DNA of 64,000 nucleotides, taken from contig NC_092350.1 of assembly GCF_963676685.1 (NCBI RefSeq), forward strand, positions 3,523,486 to 3,587,485, given 5' to 3'. A program made the translations under genes and the position numbers. The notes under the pieces were generated by a model. It had not been told where the DNA came from and made no database searches. It saw nothing but the letters and a program-made list of their open reading frames with translations. This DNA is from Mytilus edulis. Its lineage: Eukaryota > Mollusca > Bivalvia > Mytilida > Mytilidae. Below, piece after piece: positions 1-12,694 of this stretch; the first letter of the stretch is position 1; each line of letters begins with the position of its first letter.

Positions 1-670
1 ATGTGCATATTTAACAGATACTGTTTATTATTGAAAATATCTTCTTATATCTACTTCTTTGGTCTTATAAAAGAACAGAAAGTAATAGATGCACTCAAAG
101 GGTATGCATTTATTTTGTTAGAGCAGCAAGTGAAAAAGCTCTGTAAAATAAGCATATATATTTATGCATAGAATTGATTATAGTGCATACATGATATAAC
201 ACAATATATGAAACTCGAGAAGAATTTCATTTATACTGAAGTGAAAAATGCTGAATCAAAGATTATTTTTATGCCCCATTTATTGGCATTATGTTTTCTG
301 GTCAGTGCGTCCGTCCATCCGTCCTGCTTCAGGTTAAAGTTTTGGTTAAAGTTTTTGGACGAGGTAGTTTTTGGTGAAGGTGACGTCCAATCAACTTGAA
401 ACATAGTACACATGTTCCCTATGATATGATCTTTCTAATTTTAATGCCAAATTAGAGATTTTCCCCCATTTTCACGGTCCACTTTACTTAGAAAATGATA
501 GTGCGGATGGGGCATCCCATCCGTGTACTGGGGACACAATCTTGTTATACCTAAATTTCTGAAATTGTATATAGAAAAAGCTACAAAAAATTAAGATTTT
601 GTCAAGCTTAGATTATTCTCTGTAGTTATATATATGGGAAACTACAAACATTGAACAGTTTGCTTTAATT
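1..670. repeat. left margin with repeat R4 (262-545); no exon seen
   Basis: Positions 262-545 carry a repeat beginning TTTTTATGCCCCATTTATTG with CGTCCGTCCATCCGTCCTGC, found again at 15130-15385. No SPRYD3 exon was recognised; this is presumably an intron. Confidence 0.6.
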
Positions 671-1215
671 AGATCTATTTTATTTCAGTTGTTGGAATAT
701 AATGGTCAATATTATAAAAAAGAAGATGTGGTATGATTGCCAATAAGACAACTGTCCACAAGAGACCAAAATGTTACAGACATTAACAACTATAGGTCAC
801 TGTATGGCCTTCAACAATGAGTAAAGCCCATACCGCATAGTCAGCTATAAAAGGCCCCAATAAGACAATGTAAAACAATTCAAACGAGAAAACTAACGAC
901 CTTATTTATATAAAAAAATGAACGAAAAACAAATATTTAACACATAAACAAACGACAACCACTGAATGACAGGCTCCTGACTTTGGACAGGCACATACAT
1001 AAATAATGTGGAAGGTTAAACATGTTAGTGGGATCCCAACCCTCCCCTAACCTGGGACAGTGGTATAACAGTACAACATAAGAACAAACGATGATTGCAT
1101 TATAAAGATCTATTTTATTTTAGTTATTGGAATATAATGGTTGAGGATTACTTTATAAACGATGATAAAGATCTATTTTATTTCAGTTGTTGGAGTATAA
1201 TGGTCGTGGAAAGAG
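668..1215 (+). repeat. three copies of the SPRYD3 exon-a acceptor region
   Basis: AGATCTATTTTATTTCAG followed by TTGTTGGARTATAATGGT occurs at about 671-706, 1107-1141 (with TTTTAG and TTATTGG) and 1169-1204. Only the last leads into the open exon (GGTCGTGGAAAG). Copies two and three are about 62 bp apart; a dispersed repeat (716-1104) separates copies one and two. Confidence 0.88.
716..1104 (+). repeat. dispersed repeat R1, near-complete copy
   Basis: Starts GAAGATGTGGTATGATTGCC, includes TAACAACTATAGGTCAC, GCTATAAAAGGCCCCAATAA and CAGGCTCCTGACTTTGGACA, ends near AGTACAACATAAGAAC. The same family recurs at 1352-1760 and in pieces elsewhere. Its type (SINE-like or MITE-like) is unresolved. 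Confidence 0.75.
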
Positions 1216-1336
1216 TATACACGATGTTGGTCTTGCTCAAGCTAGATTTCCACTAGATACAACAAATCATTACTTTGAAATAGAAATTGTAGATCCAGGA
1301 GAAAACTGTTATATAGCAATAGGTGTAGCTAAGAAG
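1187..1336 (+). CDS. SPRYD3: SPRYD3 exon a (LLEYNGRGKS to IAIGVAKK)
   Basis: 150 bp, phase 0 at both ends; acceptor TTTCAG at 1181-1186, donor GTAAAA at 1337. It encodes the start of the second SPRY domain. Two near-copies of its acceptor and first codons lie just upstream (about 669 and 1107). Confidence 0.92.
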
Positions 1337-4300
1337 GTAAAATTGTATTAAGAAATAAGAAGATATGATATGAGTGCCAATGAAACAACTCTCCATTTAA
1401 GTCACAATGTATAAAAAGTTAACAATTATAGGTCAAAGTATGGCCTTCAACACAGAGCTTTGGCCCACAATGAACAGCAAGCTTAAAAGGGCCCTGAAAT
1501 GACAATTCAAACTGGAAAACCAACTGTCTAATCTATGTAAAAACAAGAAACAATAAACACATATGAACCACATCAACAAACAACAACCACTGAAGAACAG
1601 GCTCCTGACTTTGGACAAAGGCAAATAAATGCAGCAGGTTTAAACTTTTAACAGGTGCCAACCTTCACCCTAACCTGAAACAGTAGTGTAACATTACAAC
1701 ATAGAAAGACACACTATAAATTATCAGTTGAGGTGTCTTAAATCGATCAAAAAGACATATTAACAAAGCAAGAAAACTTAGACTGAACAAACAAATTTGA
1801 TATATGACACAATATAAATATGATATTAATAATACCTTTGCATACAATTAGATAGATCCTTGATTGAAATAAGTCGGGATATAAGATCACAAACCTATAC
1901 TAACATGACTAAAAGTGAGAAAGAATTGTAGGGGTTTTTAGGGGAAAGATAATAATTATTGCATTCAATTGTAGTTAAACCAATTCATAGTATTACTTTA
2001 CAATACAGATGTTGAATTTTAGCTCTACTACAAAATGAATGCAAGCTTTCCCCTCAGTGTTGACAAGCACTTTGATTTTATATTGGCTGTGGTCAAGGGT
2101 TTCTTTTAGTGTTTCAAATTTTGCAAAGCTTGAAACGAATATTTGTGACATTAAAATCTCAGATCGATGTCTGAAAAATATATTTACATGGCTTTTCCTT
2201 TTTAAATGCATCTACTAAATCTGACTTTAATATAAACAAATAAAAGTAACCTGCAATTGTACACAACACTCTTAAAACCCTTCTGTGATATATTGACTTA
2301 GAAAAGAAATTTGACTATAAAATATAAATTTTAGAAAAATAAAGTTAACTTGTCAAAAGTATGGCTAATAAGTATTGCTTTGAGTGTTAAGAGTTTTATG
2401 GGCAAGCAGGCTGAACATTCATTGGTTTGTACAACTGAAGGGCTTAAATCAATTTATCATATTTTGTAGACATATCCAAAGAATCGCCATCCAGGTTGGA
2501 ATAAAGGCTCAATAGCATATCATGCAGGTGATATAGATTTGTGAATTATGAAAGAATTTACTAAAAAATTACCATATTTATTACATGGCCACCTAATTGT
2601 TGTTTGAAGACTTATCAATGTATAATAAATTAACAAAGATATAACAAAACAGTATTTGAAAGTTGATAAAATACAATTCACTCAAAATGTTAAGCAAAGA
2701 AATATGATTGACTTCATGCAGATATTAGAAATGATTTTGTTGCAGTTTGATATCTATTTATAGATTTTACTGTAGTTTGATATCTATTTATAGATTTTAC
2801 TGTTTGATATCTATTTTAAATTTTACTGCATACATTGATATATAATACATGCTTCGTACACCTGTAAACATTTGATGTGCAGAAATATTGTATCACTGTA
2901 AGATGCAGATGTAGAATTGTTTATCCATGAGTTGTTTCATTTTGTAAGGGCTATTCCATTAATTGAATGAGGGAGGATAGGTAGGAACCTTAAAAAATCC
3001 CACTATACAACAAAATTATTTGAGAAATTGTGTATATTGTATGAACATTAAGCCATAATTTACTCATGACTAAGAAACTTTTTCTTTTTCTACATTGAAC
3101 TCAATGGAACATGATGGAATAACCCTAACAATTCTTTGATGAAAGTAGACAAAAAATGAGATATTATCCATTTATTTCCCATGCCTGAGGGAGATATGAA
3201 GATTTGTTTACCCAAGAATATTCATATTTTACAAGGGCTCTGCTCGAGGGAAATATGATTTTTCGAGGATGATCAAATCTTCATATTTCCCAAGGCCAAG
3301 GGAAATAAATGTTTTATTCCACTGCCTATGCTTTGTTTTCTATCTGAACATAAAATGTTAGTTTGCATATATTTCTTTTCTTATCCTCTAGTTTTTTGTC
3401 GAGCCTTTTGTTGCAGAAAGCTAGACATAGGGATAGTGATCCGGCAGCGGCGGCGTTAGCTTACTTCTTAAAAGCTTTATATTTAAGAAGGTGGAAGACC
3501 TGGATGCTTCATACTTTGTATATGGATGCCTCATGTTACTAAGTTTCCGTCAGTCACATGTCCAATGTCCTTGACCTCATTTTCATGGTTCAGTGACTAC
3601 TTGAAAAAAAAGTTAAGATTTTTTGTAATGTTAAATTCTCTCTTATTATAAGTAAAATGATAACTATATTTGGTATGTGCGTTCCTTGCAAGGTCCTCAT
3701 GCCCGTCAGATAGTTTTCACTTGACCTTGACCTCATTTCATGGATCAGTGAACAAGGTTAAGTTTTGGTGGTCAAGTCCATATCTCAGATACTATAAGCA
3801 ATAGGTCTAATATATTGGTTGTATGGAAGGACTGTAAGGTGTACATGTCCAACTGGCAGGTGTCATCTGACCTTGACCTCATTTTCATGGTTCAGTGGTT
3901 ATAGTTAAGATTTTGTGTTTTGGTCTGTTTTTCTTATACTGTTTGCAATAGGTCTACTATATTTGGTGTATGAAATGATTGAAAGGTGTACATGTCTAGC
4001 TGGCAGGTGTAATCTGACTTGACCTCATTTTCATGGTTCAGTGGTCAAAGTTAAGTTTTTGAGTTTTTGGTCTTTTTTTCTAATACCATACATGTGACAG
4101 AGTTGTCAAGCCACAACTGGAGATTTGAAAATTTTCAGCTGGAGTTTGGGCCTCATAACTGGAGATTTTTTATCGACGTACGCAATGGTTTTTTCGTGTG
4201 TGTTTAAACTGCATATCTTCCTTTTTTGTTAAAAAAAACCCCAATGATTTCATACCTTCAAGCACCTGCATAGCAATTTTTACTTAGTAAAATAGAAGAT

Positions 4301-7300
4301 AAAAGGGGGGTGGGTCAAATATTTATTCATCATATATAGTTCAAAGTTAAAGTGATCAGCCATCATATATAGTTCAAAGATAAAGTTATCAGCCATCATA
4401 CATAGTTGGCAAAAAGTACCTCTGCTTTAGCCACATTGTCAACTTTTAATAGTACCACTACTGAACATGTTTGTAAAAGAAGGTGTTGAATTGATAGAGT
4501 TGTGGGCTTTCTGGTGGGTAGCTGTCTCCATATTTTTGGTCAAGTAATTAGGGCCCCATAGTCAGCTTTGCATGAAGTGTAGTAAGCATTGTCTTGACCC
4601 TTGGCACTGGACTTGCGCCATTTTTAAATTTGGCTAGATACTGTGTCTTCTTTAATATTATGCTGGGGTACATATATTTGGTGATAACATGATACAGTTT
4701 GTATTTTGTCAAATTATAAGACAAACACACTTATATAGGTATTCCATTGGCCTAGATAGAAGACAAGACATAAATATCATATTTGAGTTGATTTTATTGT
4801 CTTTGAGGTTCAGTATAAACTAAGTCTGTTCCATGTTTTCAACAGCATCAAAATTTATTAGACGGTCGATGTTTACACAACTGTTCCATTGTCAGTATCA
4901 CTTTTAATCATCTAGACATGTATATTTAACAAGCTTGTTGATTACTAGGTAAATGCCAATCATCTTTTATTGTTGTATATACAGTCTATAATCCTTAACA
5001 CCTTCATTTATTACTTGAGGCTATTTTCCTATTTACCTTTTTGACACAAATTCCATTACAGGAAACTTCCGTTTTTCTCTGACTTTTCCCATATCAATTT
5101 AGAGTTTCTCGGACTTTTTCCCTGTCCGTATCTATTTTGTAAACAGAAATGTCTACTGAAATTTTTTCGAGATTGACATTTTCAAAAAGCGGAAGATTTC
5201 AAATTTTAACGGGAGGGACGGAAGAGGGTCTGAAAAGCGGGAGATTTTAACTCCCGCCGGAAGAATCACATGTATGTAATACTAAATGCAATAGGTCAAT
5301 TATATTTGGTGTATAGAAATATTTTATGATCTATATGTCAGTCGCTCAGATTTTATTTGACCTTGACCTCATTTTCATGGTTCATTGCTCAGAGTTAAGT
5401 TTTTGTGTTTTGGTCTGTTTTTCTTAAACTATAAGCAATAGGTCAACTATATATATTTGTTGTATGGAAGAATTATTAGCTGTACATGTCTGCCTGGCAT
5501 GGTTCATCTGACCTTGACCTCATTTCCATCGTTCATTGGTCAATGTTTAGTTTTCTTGGTTAAGATTATGTGACAGTTGTAATAAAGCTTTATATTTAGG
5601 ACTATCAACATAATATCAATGATTAGTAAAGAAGGCGAGAAATTTCAGCGTGTGCACTCTTGTATAACTAAACACGACATTCTCATTGATAAGCAGTATG
5701 GATGAAAATAGTTAATGATTAGTCTATCTGCTTAAATGTCTGAAATAAATTTGAACATGATAATAATTTTTTGCTATCGCTAATTTTTATAAAAGATAAG
5801 AAGGCCATAATGTCACATTAAACGTGAGTAACATCACATGATGTAGTCCCAACATTTCAGAGGGGAATATGTAGATTTTTTCAATGACACATTGGATTGT
5901 CTCAACTCATCAAATGTTGTTCAAACTATCAATATGTATAAACAGTTGAATAACAATAGAATATCATTGTATCATAGATGATGGGAAGATTTTCAATGGT
6001 TCAGGAATAGGTGATCACTTTGGTCCAAGATGTAATAAAGGTAATTATTATATAATTAGAAGTAAATACAGGTAAATTGTATGTGTAATACAATAGACGT
6101 ATTTACACTGGTATGCAAATTTGTATGCATTACATAAATCACACAGACTCCTGTAAACTCTGACATTATAATTCACAAATATTTGATGCCACAATTAAAA
6201 AGTGATTGTTGCTTGATGTCAGAAGGTTATTTGGAGACGATCTAATGTCATTCAGAGACAAAATACAGCTAAATTCCATAAGTGTAGATATGTTTATTGA
6301 TGACAATCCGTATCATGTGGTATCAGCCAGATGAATTGATAAAAGTCACAATTGTAAAGGCTTTATCAAACCTGCTACATGTATTACGTCATATATCGGG
6401 GAAAATATGTAAGAGAGATTAGTTGTGTTTGAGGATTATGTAAATAATAAAATGTATATAATTATGGCTTTTTTAATATAACACACCATATCAACCCTCA
6501 ATTAACATAAACCTCTAGAGCAGAGCTCTTGTGATTATATTACTGTCTCTGGTTGATAAAGGTGGGATAATGAAAAAGCCATATGATATTTTTCTATTTA
6601 TAAAAAAAACTAATAACTTAGAGACAATTGTTTAGAAAACAAATCAAACACACAATACTGATTACTGTCCACATGACTAATTCCTCTTGGAAAGCCTTTA
6701 CTGTGGAATCATTATTAGTCATTAGATACCAATTTTCTTGGATTTCATAAGTACAGGTTAACCAAGAAATAAAAAGTTTCACAAACGGCAAATTTTCTTT
6801 ATGCTTTTATGTAGGCTGTTGCAAAACCATGAAATCAATGGGCCTACACTCTTGTCTCAACCCATGAAAATTTTTCATTCTTGTCTCAACCCATGAAAAT
6901 TTTTCATTCTTGTCTCAACCCATGAAAATTTGTATTTCTTGGTCAACCCATGAGAATTTGACATTCTTGTCCTAACCCTTGAAAATTTGTCATTGTCTCA
7001 ACCCATGAAAATTTGACATTCTTGTCTCAACCATATTCCTACCTTTTACACATAAAAACATAAAGTAATTGTTGCTTTCAGGAGATATTATGGGATGTGG
7101 AATCCTATTTCCCCCAGACTATGATAGTGAAGCTGATAGTGACCTCTCACCTGATGACCCAGATGTATATAATGATGTCCTTGCAGATGAGAATTATTCT
7201 GATGATGACGATGATGACCTCTATGATGAAGTTGAAGGTCGTCCTGTCAACGGACAAGCACCTGAGGATGGGACACTTGTTTGTGTAAGTACATCAGTGT

Positions 7301-9181
7301 TCTCCCCAGAAATTTTGGATAGCATCACATTTGGCATAAAAAAAATGTATTTTTTTCAATGTAATTTGTTGCATCGTGGCAATGCTCTATTTCCATTATG
7401 ATATATGCGTTATTGTTTATTAAAAAAATGTATTTTATTTTTTGTATGCTATAGGTCCTTATTTGGTGAATAAAATATTTTCAACCCTATTCTTTGTGTC
7501 AATATTGTTGAATTCATGACTGAGAATATAATTAAACTATAACCATGATAACAGTTTATGTTTTCTATATTCATTATTATTTCCAGAACTATTTTTTCCT
7601 CTTGGGCTAAATAAAAATATATGTGTGGTTCAAGTTACCCTACCTACCCAGTTAAAAAAAAAATCTTTATCATGTCTATGAAATATATTGGTTCATGGTA
7701 TTCAATGAATCAGTCCCAGTTGTTTCTTTTTATCAAAATGATATATAGGTACGTAACAAAGTTGTATAACAAAAAGTCTGTTAATGCCAAGTTTTCTCTT
7801 TAGGTATCATTGTTTTCTGTCTACTGTGCCATTTGTGCATATGTAGTTATTATCGTAAAATGCAGATTTTTGTCATATCTGGTCTGGTTCTGACTAGTAG
7901 TTTACACTAAAATATTAAATGGCTGCCGAAAGCAATGAAACAAAAGGAAAATAAATAATGTTTGACAAGAGATTTGGAATGAATATGACGTTTTTAATGC
8001 ATTAAATGGATCAAACATAAACTAAAGCCAATTATGATAATTTTCTCAAGAAAGACCAAAACTTATTTAGCTTATAATCAAACTTTTCACTCTCGATTTA
8101 CAAAAAGTGATAGGAAGAGAAAGAAAGTAATACTACTGTAATAATTTGCAGACCACGTGGTATTAATCATGTCACAAGTGACAGCTTGGGGTATTCCTAT
8201 CCAAACAGTTATCCCCCAAAGGGCAATTTACACCTATTTGATCACTCTTAATTGTCTATTGTCCGACTTGAAGGGATTAAAGGTGATATATTTTTTATGA
8301 TCATAATTAGATGAAAGTTTAAAATTTAGGACATGGCTTTGCCATATAGAAACGAGAAAAATAACATCCTCAAAATAATTATAGCGTCGCTGAAATTATT
8401 ATAGCGTTGTGGGAAGAAAATAGAGCGTCGAGGTACCGCGATGCTAAAATGGCCTGGGGAGAACAATGAGTACATTATACAGCTATATTGTATATTATGT
8501 CTTATTAATGCTTTAAAATGAAATACTTTTCCTAGAATGCTTTTATTTTTTATGAAACCCTAAAGCTTATTTTCAATGATGATTGCTTTTGGCTGAAATT
8601 TTATAGTAATGACTTTCATATTATAGATAATTATTACTTTGGTGGCAATACATTTCTGTAATTTCCCAGTGAAATAAACACCCATATTTTCACATGTGCA
8701 ATAAACTTGATATTTTCATAATTTCTTGCCACTGACATCTTACAATTATACTTTTCCTCGATTATGGTGCTTCAAAACAGATTGTGAATGTGTAGAAAAT
8801 GACAAAGTTCCTTGTATTTTTTACTTTATTTTTATTAAAAATCCCAAAGCCAATGTAAAAAAAGAATAACTAACCAAATAATTTGAATATAAAAAATATC
8901 GATCTGATGACTGAACAATTATAATTAACTCATGCGCTACACCCATTTGCAAATTAATGTGTTCGGTCACTCCTTAAAGATTTTTTTATATCTTAATTCT
9001 CAATTTGTAACTTTAATTATTATGATGTTTTATTTGTTTTTTACAGGTTTTCTTTACATGTAATGGAAAGATAATAGGCAAGAAACCAGTCTGTATACCA
9101 AAGGGAGGATTTTATCCAACTGTAGGAATGTTGAGTAACTGTGAAAAGGTGGCAGTAGATTTCAGACCACTTACTGGTTGA
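1187..9181 (+). CDS. SPRYD3: SPRYD3 homologue, last five coding exons (C-terminal SPRY domain), 5' part outside the window
   Basis: Five exons join in frame with GT-AG borders: 1187-1336, 2470-2527, 5978-6040, 7082-7284 and 9047-9181 (stop TGA 9179-9181). The product reads through motifs typical of the second SPRY domain of vertebrate SPRYD3: KSIHDVGLAQARFPL, HYFEIEIVDPG, YPKNRHPGW, FGPRCNKGDIMGCGI, NGKIIGKKP and FYPTVGML. An acidic Asp/Glu-rich insert (exon 7082-7284) sits where the vertebrate protein also has an acidic loop. The first exon starts at LLEYNGRGKS in phase 0, so the start codon and first SPRY domain must lie left of position 1; I saw no exon in 1-1186. SPRYD3 is a conserved but poorly characterised protein; SPRY domains generally bind peptides of partner proteins. 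The homology call is strong; the function is not known to me. Confidence 0.93.
1352..1760 (+). repeat. dispersed repeat R1, diverged copy
   Basis: Same order of blocks as 716-1104 with many substitutions; it lies in the SPRYD3 intron just after exon a. The remainder of this intron (1761-2469) shows nothing I recognise. Confidence 0.7.
2470..2527 (+). CDS. SPRYD3: SPRYD3 exon b (TYPKNRHPGWNKGSIAYHA)
   Basis: 58 bp; acceptor TTGTAG, donor GTGATA. It ends in phase 1, giving the Asp codon split with exon c. NRHPGW is a hallmark of the SPRYD3 second SPRY domain. Confidence 0.92.
2740..2830 (+). repeat. short tandem repeat, about 30-bp unit, three copies
   Basis: TTTGATATCTATTTATAGA recurs three times within the SPRYD3 intron between exons b and c. 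Confidence 0.75.
3395..5590 (+). repeat. tandem repeat R6 (about 170-bp units), interrupted by a transposon
   Basis: TGACCTTGACCTCATTTTCA followed by TGGTTCAGTGGT and GCAATAGGTC recur with a period near 170 bp over 3540-4080 and again at 5277-5590. The two parts were one array before insertion of the element at 4087-5276. It lies in a SPRYD3 intron. Confidence 0.8.
4087..5276. mobile_element. TIR element inserted in repeat R6, 6-bp target duplication
   Basis: It begins CATACATGTGA and ends TCACATGTATG, an 11-bp perfect inverted end, with TAATAC on both sides (4081-4086, 5277-5282). Removing it restores the expected R6 sequence, which supports the boundaries. There is no transposase ORF. The superfamily is not determined. 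Confidence 0.7.
5978..6040 (+). CDS. SPRYD3: SPRYD3 exon c (DGKIFNGSGIGDHFGPRCNK)
   Basis: 63 bp, phase 1 at both ends; acceptor ATCATAG, donor GTAATT. It encodes the DDGK-FGPRC segment of the domain. Confidence 0.92.
6843..7035 (+). repeat. tandem repeat of about 28 bp, about seven units, just before a SPRYD3 exon
   Basis: CTTGTCTCAACCCATGAAAA recurs with small changes, ending about 50 bp upstream of exon d (7082). The units are pyrimidine-rich. Confidence 0.85.
7082..7284 (+). CDS. SPRYD3: SPRYD3 exon d with acidic insert
   Basis: 203 bp; acceptor TTTCAG, donor GTAAGT. It begins with GDIMGCGILFP and continues into a low-complexity stretch rich in Asp, Glu and Ser, the expected position of the acidic loop in this family. 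A run of about 28-bp tandem repeats lies in the intron just before it (6843-7035). Confidence 0.92.
7285..9046. other. SPRYD3 last intron, no feature recognised
   Basis: AT-rich intronic sequence. The short open frames here have no recognisable protein features. Confidence 0.5.
9047..9181 (+). CDS. SPRYD3: SPRYD3 terminal coding exon
   Basis: Acceptor TTACAG at 9041-9046. Begins VFFTCNGKIIGKKP and ends VAVDFRPLTG then TGA. The C-terminus matches the family length and ending, so this is the true end of the protein. Confidence 0.93.
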   Translation, partial: VFFTCNGKIIGKKPVCIPKGGFYPTVGMLSNCEKVAVDFRPLTG

Positions 9182-10570
9182 TATCTTGTATGTTTTTATT
9201 AGGATTTAAAAAAAGAATTGAAGTGACTCCTGTAAAATTTTGAAATCTACATTTTGTTGATCATGGAATGTGATTTAACACAAATTCATTACATTGTGTA
9301 AATGTTACTAGTATGAAAGTGTTTTTGATAATGAAGCAATGATTGGTAAGTGTAATGAGAGAGATTTATTCATGTGTTAAGATTATTTTATGTGTATTTG
9401 TATTAGTGTGCATTGATAATCTAATTGACAATACACATTGTATTTAAAAGAAAGTCCCACCACCCATTTACCATGGTTTAGAAATTAATTAGTAGATTTC
9501 CTCAACTTTGGTACTGCTTTCCTACTCTAAATCTTTTATCATTTATCTTTTAATTGTCAATTTTTTAGCATTGATTTATAGATATTTATGAATTTCAATG
9601 GCTATCAATTTGAAAACAATTTTCTCAGTACCCAATATTATTGTGTGTTTTAAAAGTTCTATTCCTTTTCAATATTTCTACATTTCAGGTTTTATCAGTT
9701 TTAATCTAAAAATAATTTTCAAGTGTATAGTCTTTTCAATCGAACTAAATTATTGTATGTTTTTTTTTTGCTTCAGATTCTTTTTTATATTTGTAAAAAG
9801 AATTTGAAGGGAAAAAACACAAATATATGTGTATATTTATAACTTTGTTTATTAATACACAATCATTTTACCACTTCATATTACAAAGAACAAAACTTAA
9901 TTCCATATCCATTAAAAAAACATCTCAGATAAAGCTCACACATCTTACTCATAGATCAATATAGCTTCTAAAGCTCACACATCTTACTCATAGATCAATA
10001 TAACTTCTAAGTAAATTGTAAGACTTTTTTTAATGAGAACTTGTTTTGGTATTGAACAATAAAAATATGAATAAACTGTATACATACCATTAATAGATTT
10101 GAAACAAATGTGAAAGCCAAGAATTATACTATCATCTTTAATTTGTAAATCTTTTTTTTATTTCCCTACTGACTAAGTCGAAGGGGACTTTAGGTTTGCA
10201 CTCTGCCCGTCTGTCTGTCCATCTGTCAGCCTGGCAAATCAGTTTTCCACACTTTTTCGTCATGCTTGAAGATATTGTCTTAATATTTGTTATATAGTTA
10301 AATACCATGACAAGCTATGGATAATGTTAGCATTTTTGGATAATGTTAGCATTTTGTTCCAGTATGTTGAATTTTTGACCAGTTTGTAACTATGTATTGT
10401 CATGCAATACTCTTATAATGCTTGTTAATTATTTTTTTTCAGAATTTTTAAATAATACCTAGTATACAATAAGCATACTTTACTTAAAATTGTTCATGTT
10501 GAACAGGCAGTGAATTATATTGATAAATGTACTGTGTTATTGTAATGACTAGTAGAAAGACCTGTTTTAA
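9182..10570. other. intergenic AT-rich DNA after SPRYD3
   Basis: Presumed SPRYD3 3' UTR followed by intergenic sequence. A 37-bp direct duplication (AAGCTCACACATCTTACTCA) sits at about 9932-10008; a CTGTCTGTCC-rich stretch at 10190-10230 resembles part of repeat R4. Confidence 0.5.
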
Positions 10571-11570
10571 TTGTTACTTATTAGTGCTTGATATAAATGT
10601 ATATAAATGTATGCTGTTTATATACCTGTATATAAGATATTTACACCCCCTTGCAATGTCTTCATGTCGAAATTGTAACAGGTAATGTACGTCTGAATGA
10701 TTCATCTCCAACTTGAAATAAAATATCTCTAACATTGGAGATATTATAACATTACTACTGATATCAACCATAACATAATTTATGTTACATCTAATGGTAT
10801 CATATCCTCATTATTATAATTGACAATAATCACATGTAACATCCTTTTTACAAAGGTAGAACATGTCCAATGTTACACCTTCCCCCTTATAAAATTACTA
10901 TGCCCTCATTAGAAGTTTATATAAATCTTATTACCCCCCTATAATGGTAGAATTAAATAAAATGTATATGCCCAATGCTGTAATTTGAATAAATCTCTCC
11001 CTCCTTTATAATGGTAGACTGTATTAAAGTACACAATGTATATACCTAATGTTTCAGTTGATATATATCTCATGTTATATCAACCCCCCCCCCCCCCCCC
11101 ACACACACACACCCTTATATTGTATATGACCTTGTTGATAAAGTTTCTAAATTCTTATTTAGCAGCCCCCTTTTACGTATATACATTTAATTGATGGTAT
11201 AAGACCTATGTAACTGTTGATATAAATCTTGTGTTACATTTCCCCCCTTCTAATGTTATTATGACCTTATTGTTATAGCTGACATACATCATATGTACCA
11301 TTCCCTTGTAATGGTAGCATGTTCCCAATGTTATAGTTAACATCGTATGCAACATCTCCCCCTTGTAATATGATTATGACCTTGTTGTTACAGTTTGAAT
11401 AAATCTTGTGTAGCCACCCTTTTACAATGATGGTATATGACCAATGTAACAGTTGATATAAATCTTGTGTTACATTTCCCCCTTCTAATGTGATTATGAC
11501 CTTGTTGTTACAGTTTACATACATCTCCTTGTAATGGTAGCATGTTCCCATTGTTGAATTTATTATATAT
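10570..11570. repeat. degenerate minisatellite with C-rich blocks
   Basis: Phrases such as TAATGGTAGCATGTTCCCA, AATCTTGTGTTACATTTCCC and TTATGACCTTGTTGTTACAG recur irregularly every 60-120 bp, with a C-run and (CA)n near 11083-11112. No coding signal. Confidence 0.75.
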
Positions 11571-12690
11571 CTCTATTTTGTATGGTTGATTTATGTTAAT
11601 GTTTATGTTATAAAAGTTTAAAATTAAATGTTTTTTGACTTGTTAGGTTTTTCTTATTACCAAAATATTTAAACAGTGCAGTTTCCTATTTGTTTGGATA
11701 TTTTGCTGCACATACACGTACTGCATACAAAATTAAATAACAGCAATGAAAAAATGCAAATTTTTCATATTTAATAAAATTTTGGTATTGATTTCTAATG
11801 TTAATTTTATAATCATGCAGTAAATTAGATACCTATTCAAATACCATGTTTAAAAGCAACAATATTTTGTCGGTAAGTTCAAAAGAACTTAACTTATTGT
11901 TTTGGGACAAAATAACTTTGAATATATCTTTTAATTTCAAAACTTATCAAAGTGTGTAGGTATTGAATAAGAGTGAAGATATGCTCAACAAAAAATACTT
12001 TTGTAACAGATTGCAAAACTTTGTAAAAACCTTGATTGGGTTTTAAGCGGCAGCTGAGAGGTCTAAGACTCTTCTTTAGTAAGAAATTTATACTCTGCAT
12101 GGCTTTTATTAACATAGTGTAATCCAATTGGACAACAATATTTGTTTGAAGTATCATCGTTTATGTTTTTTTAGAACTGGAAATAAACTTGTGCTATTCT
12201 GTTTGAGAGCCATTGTGTTGCTCTTAATGTAATTTCAATGTTTTTGCAGTAGAAAATTGTCGAATTTTATTTGGAAGTTTAAATTTTCACGTCTTTGTGT
12301 AACGTCACAACATATCAATCAAATATTGCATGGTATTTTCTGACTATTTGTAACTATAATGCTATTTTTCATCTGCTTGTATTTATACAGCATATTTATT
12401 TTAGTTATAATGGTATTAATGTAATACACAATTGTTTATTGTTTTATGCTTTTTTCATTAAATGATTTTAAATAAACTAAGTATTATAGTTTGCCTTACT
12501 TGTGACATACAGAAGTTTGGGGAAGTACATAGCCAGCCAAACATGCATTATATGTCTGAAGAAATTGAGGTACATCTATGTTAGAACTATTAATTGGTTT
12601 TAATGTTTATTTTTTAGATAAGTGAATGAAGGGAGGTGTGGTATATTGGTCAATGACTACAACCCAATTATACAAAAATCATTTATATAC
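11571..12690. other. intergenic, no feature recognised
   Basis: AT-rich, without convincing ORF, RNA gene or repeat family. Confidence 0.45.
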
Positions 12691-12694
12691 GACT

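Noticed and set aside
7097-7288. 63-residue Met-rich ORF
   Set aside because: A shifted frame of the acidic SPRYD3 exon; the Met codons come from GATGATGAT repeats.
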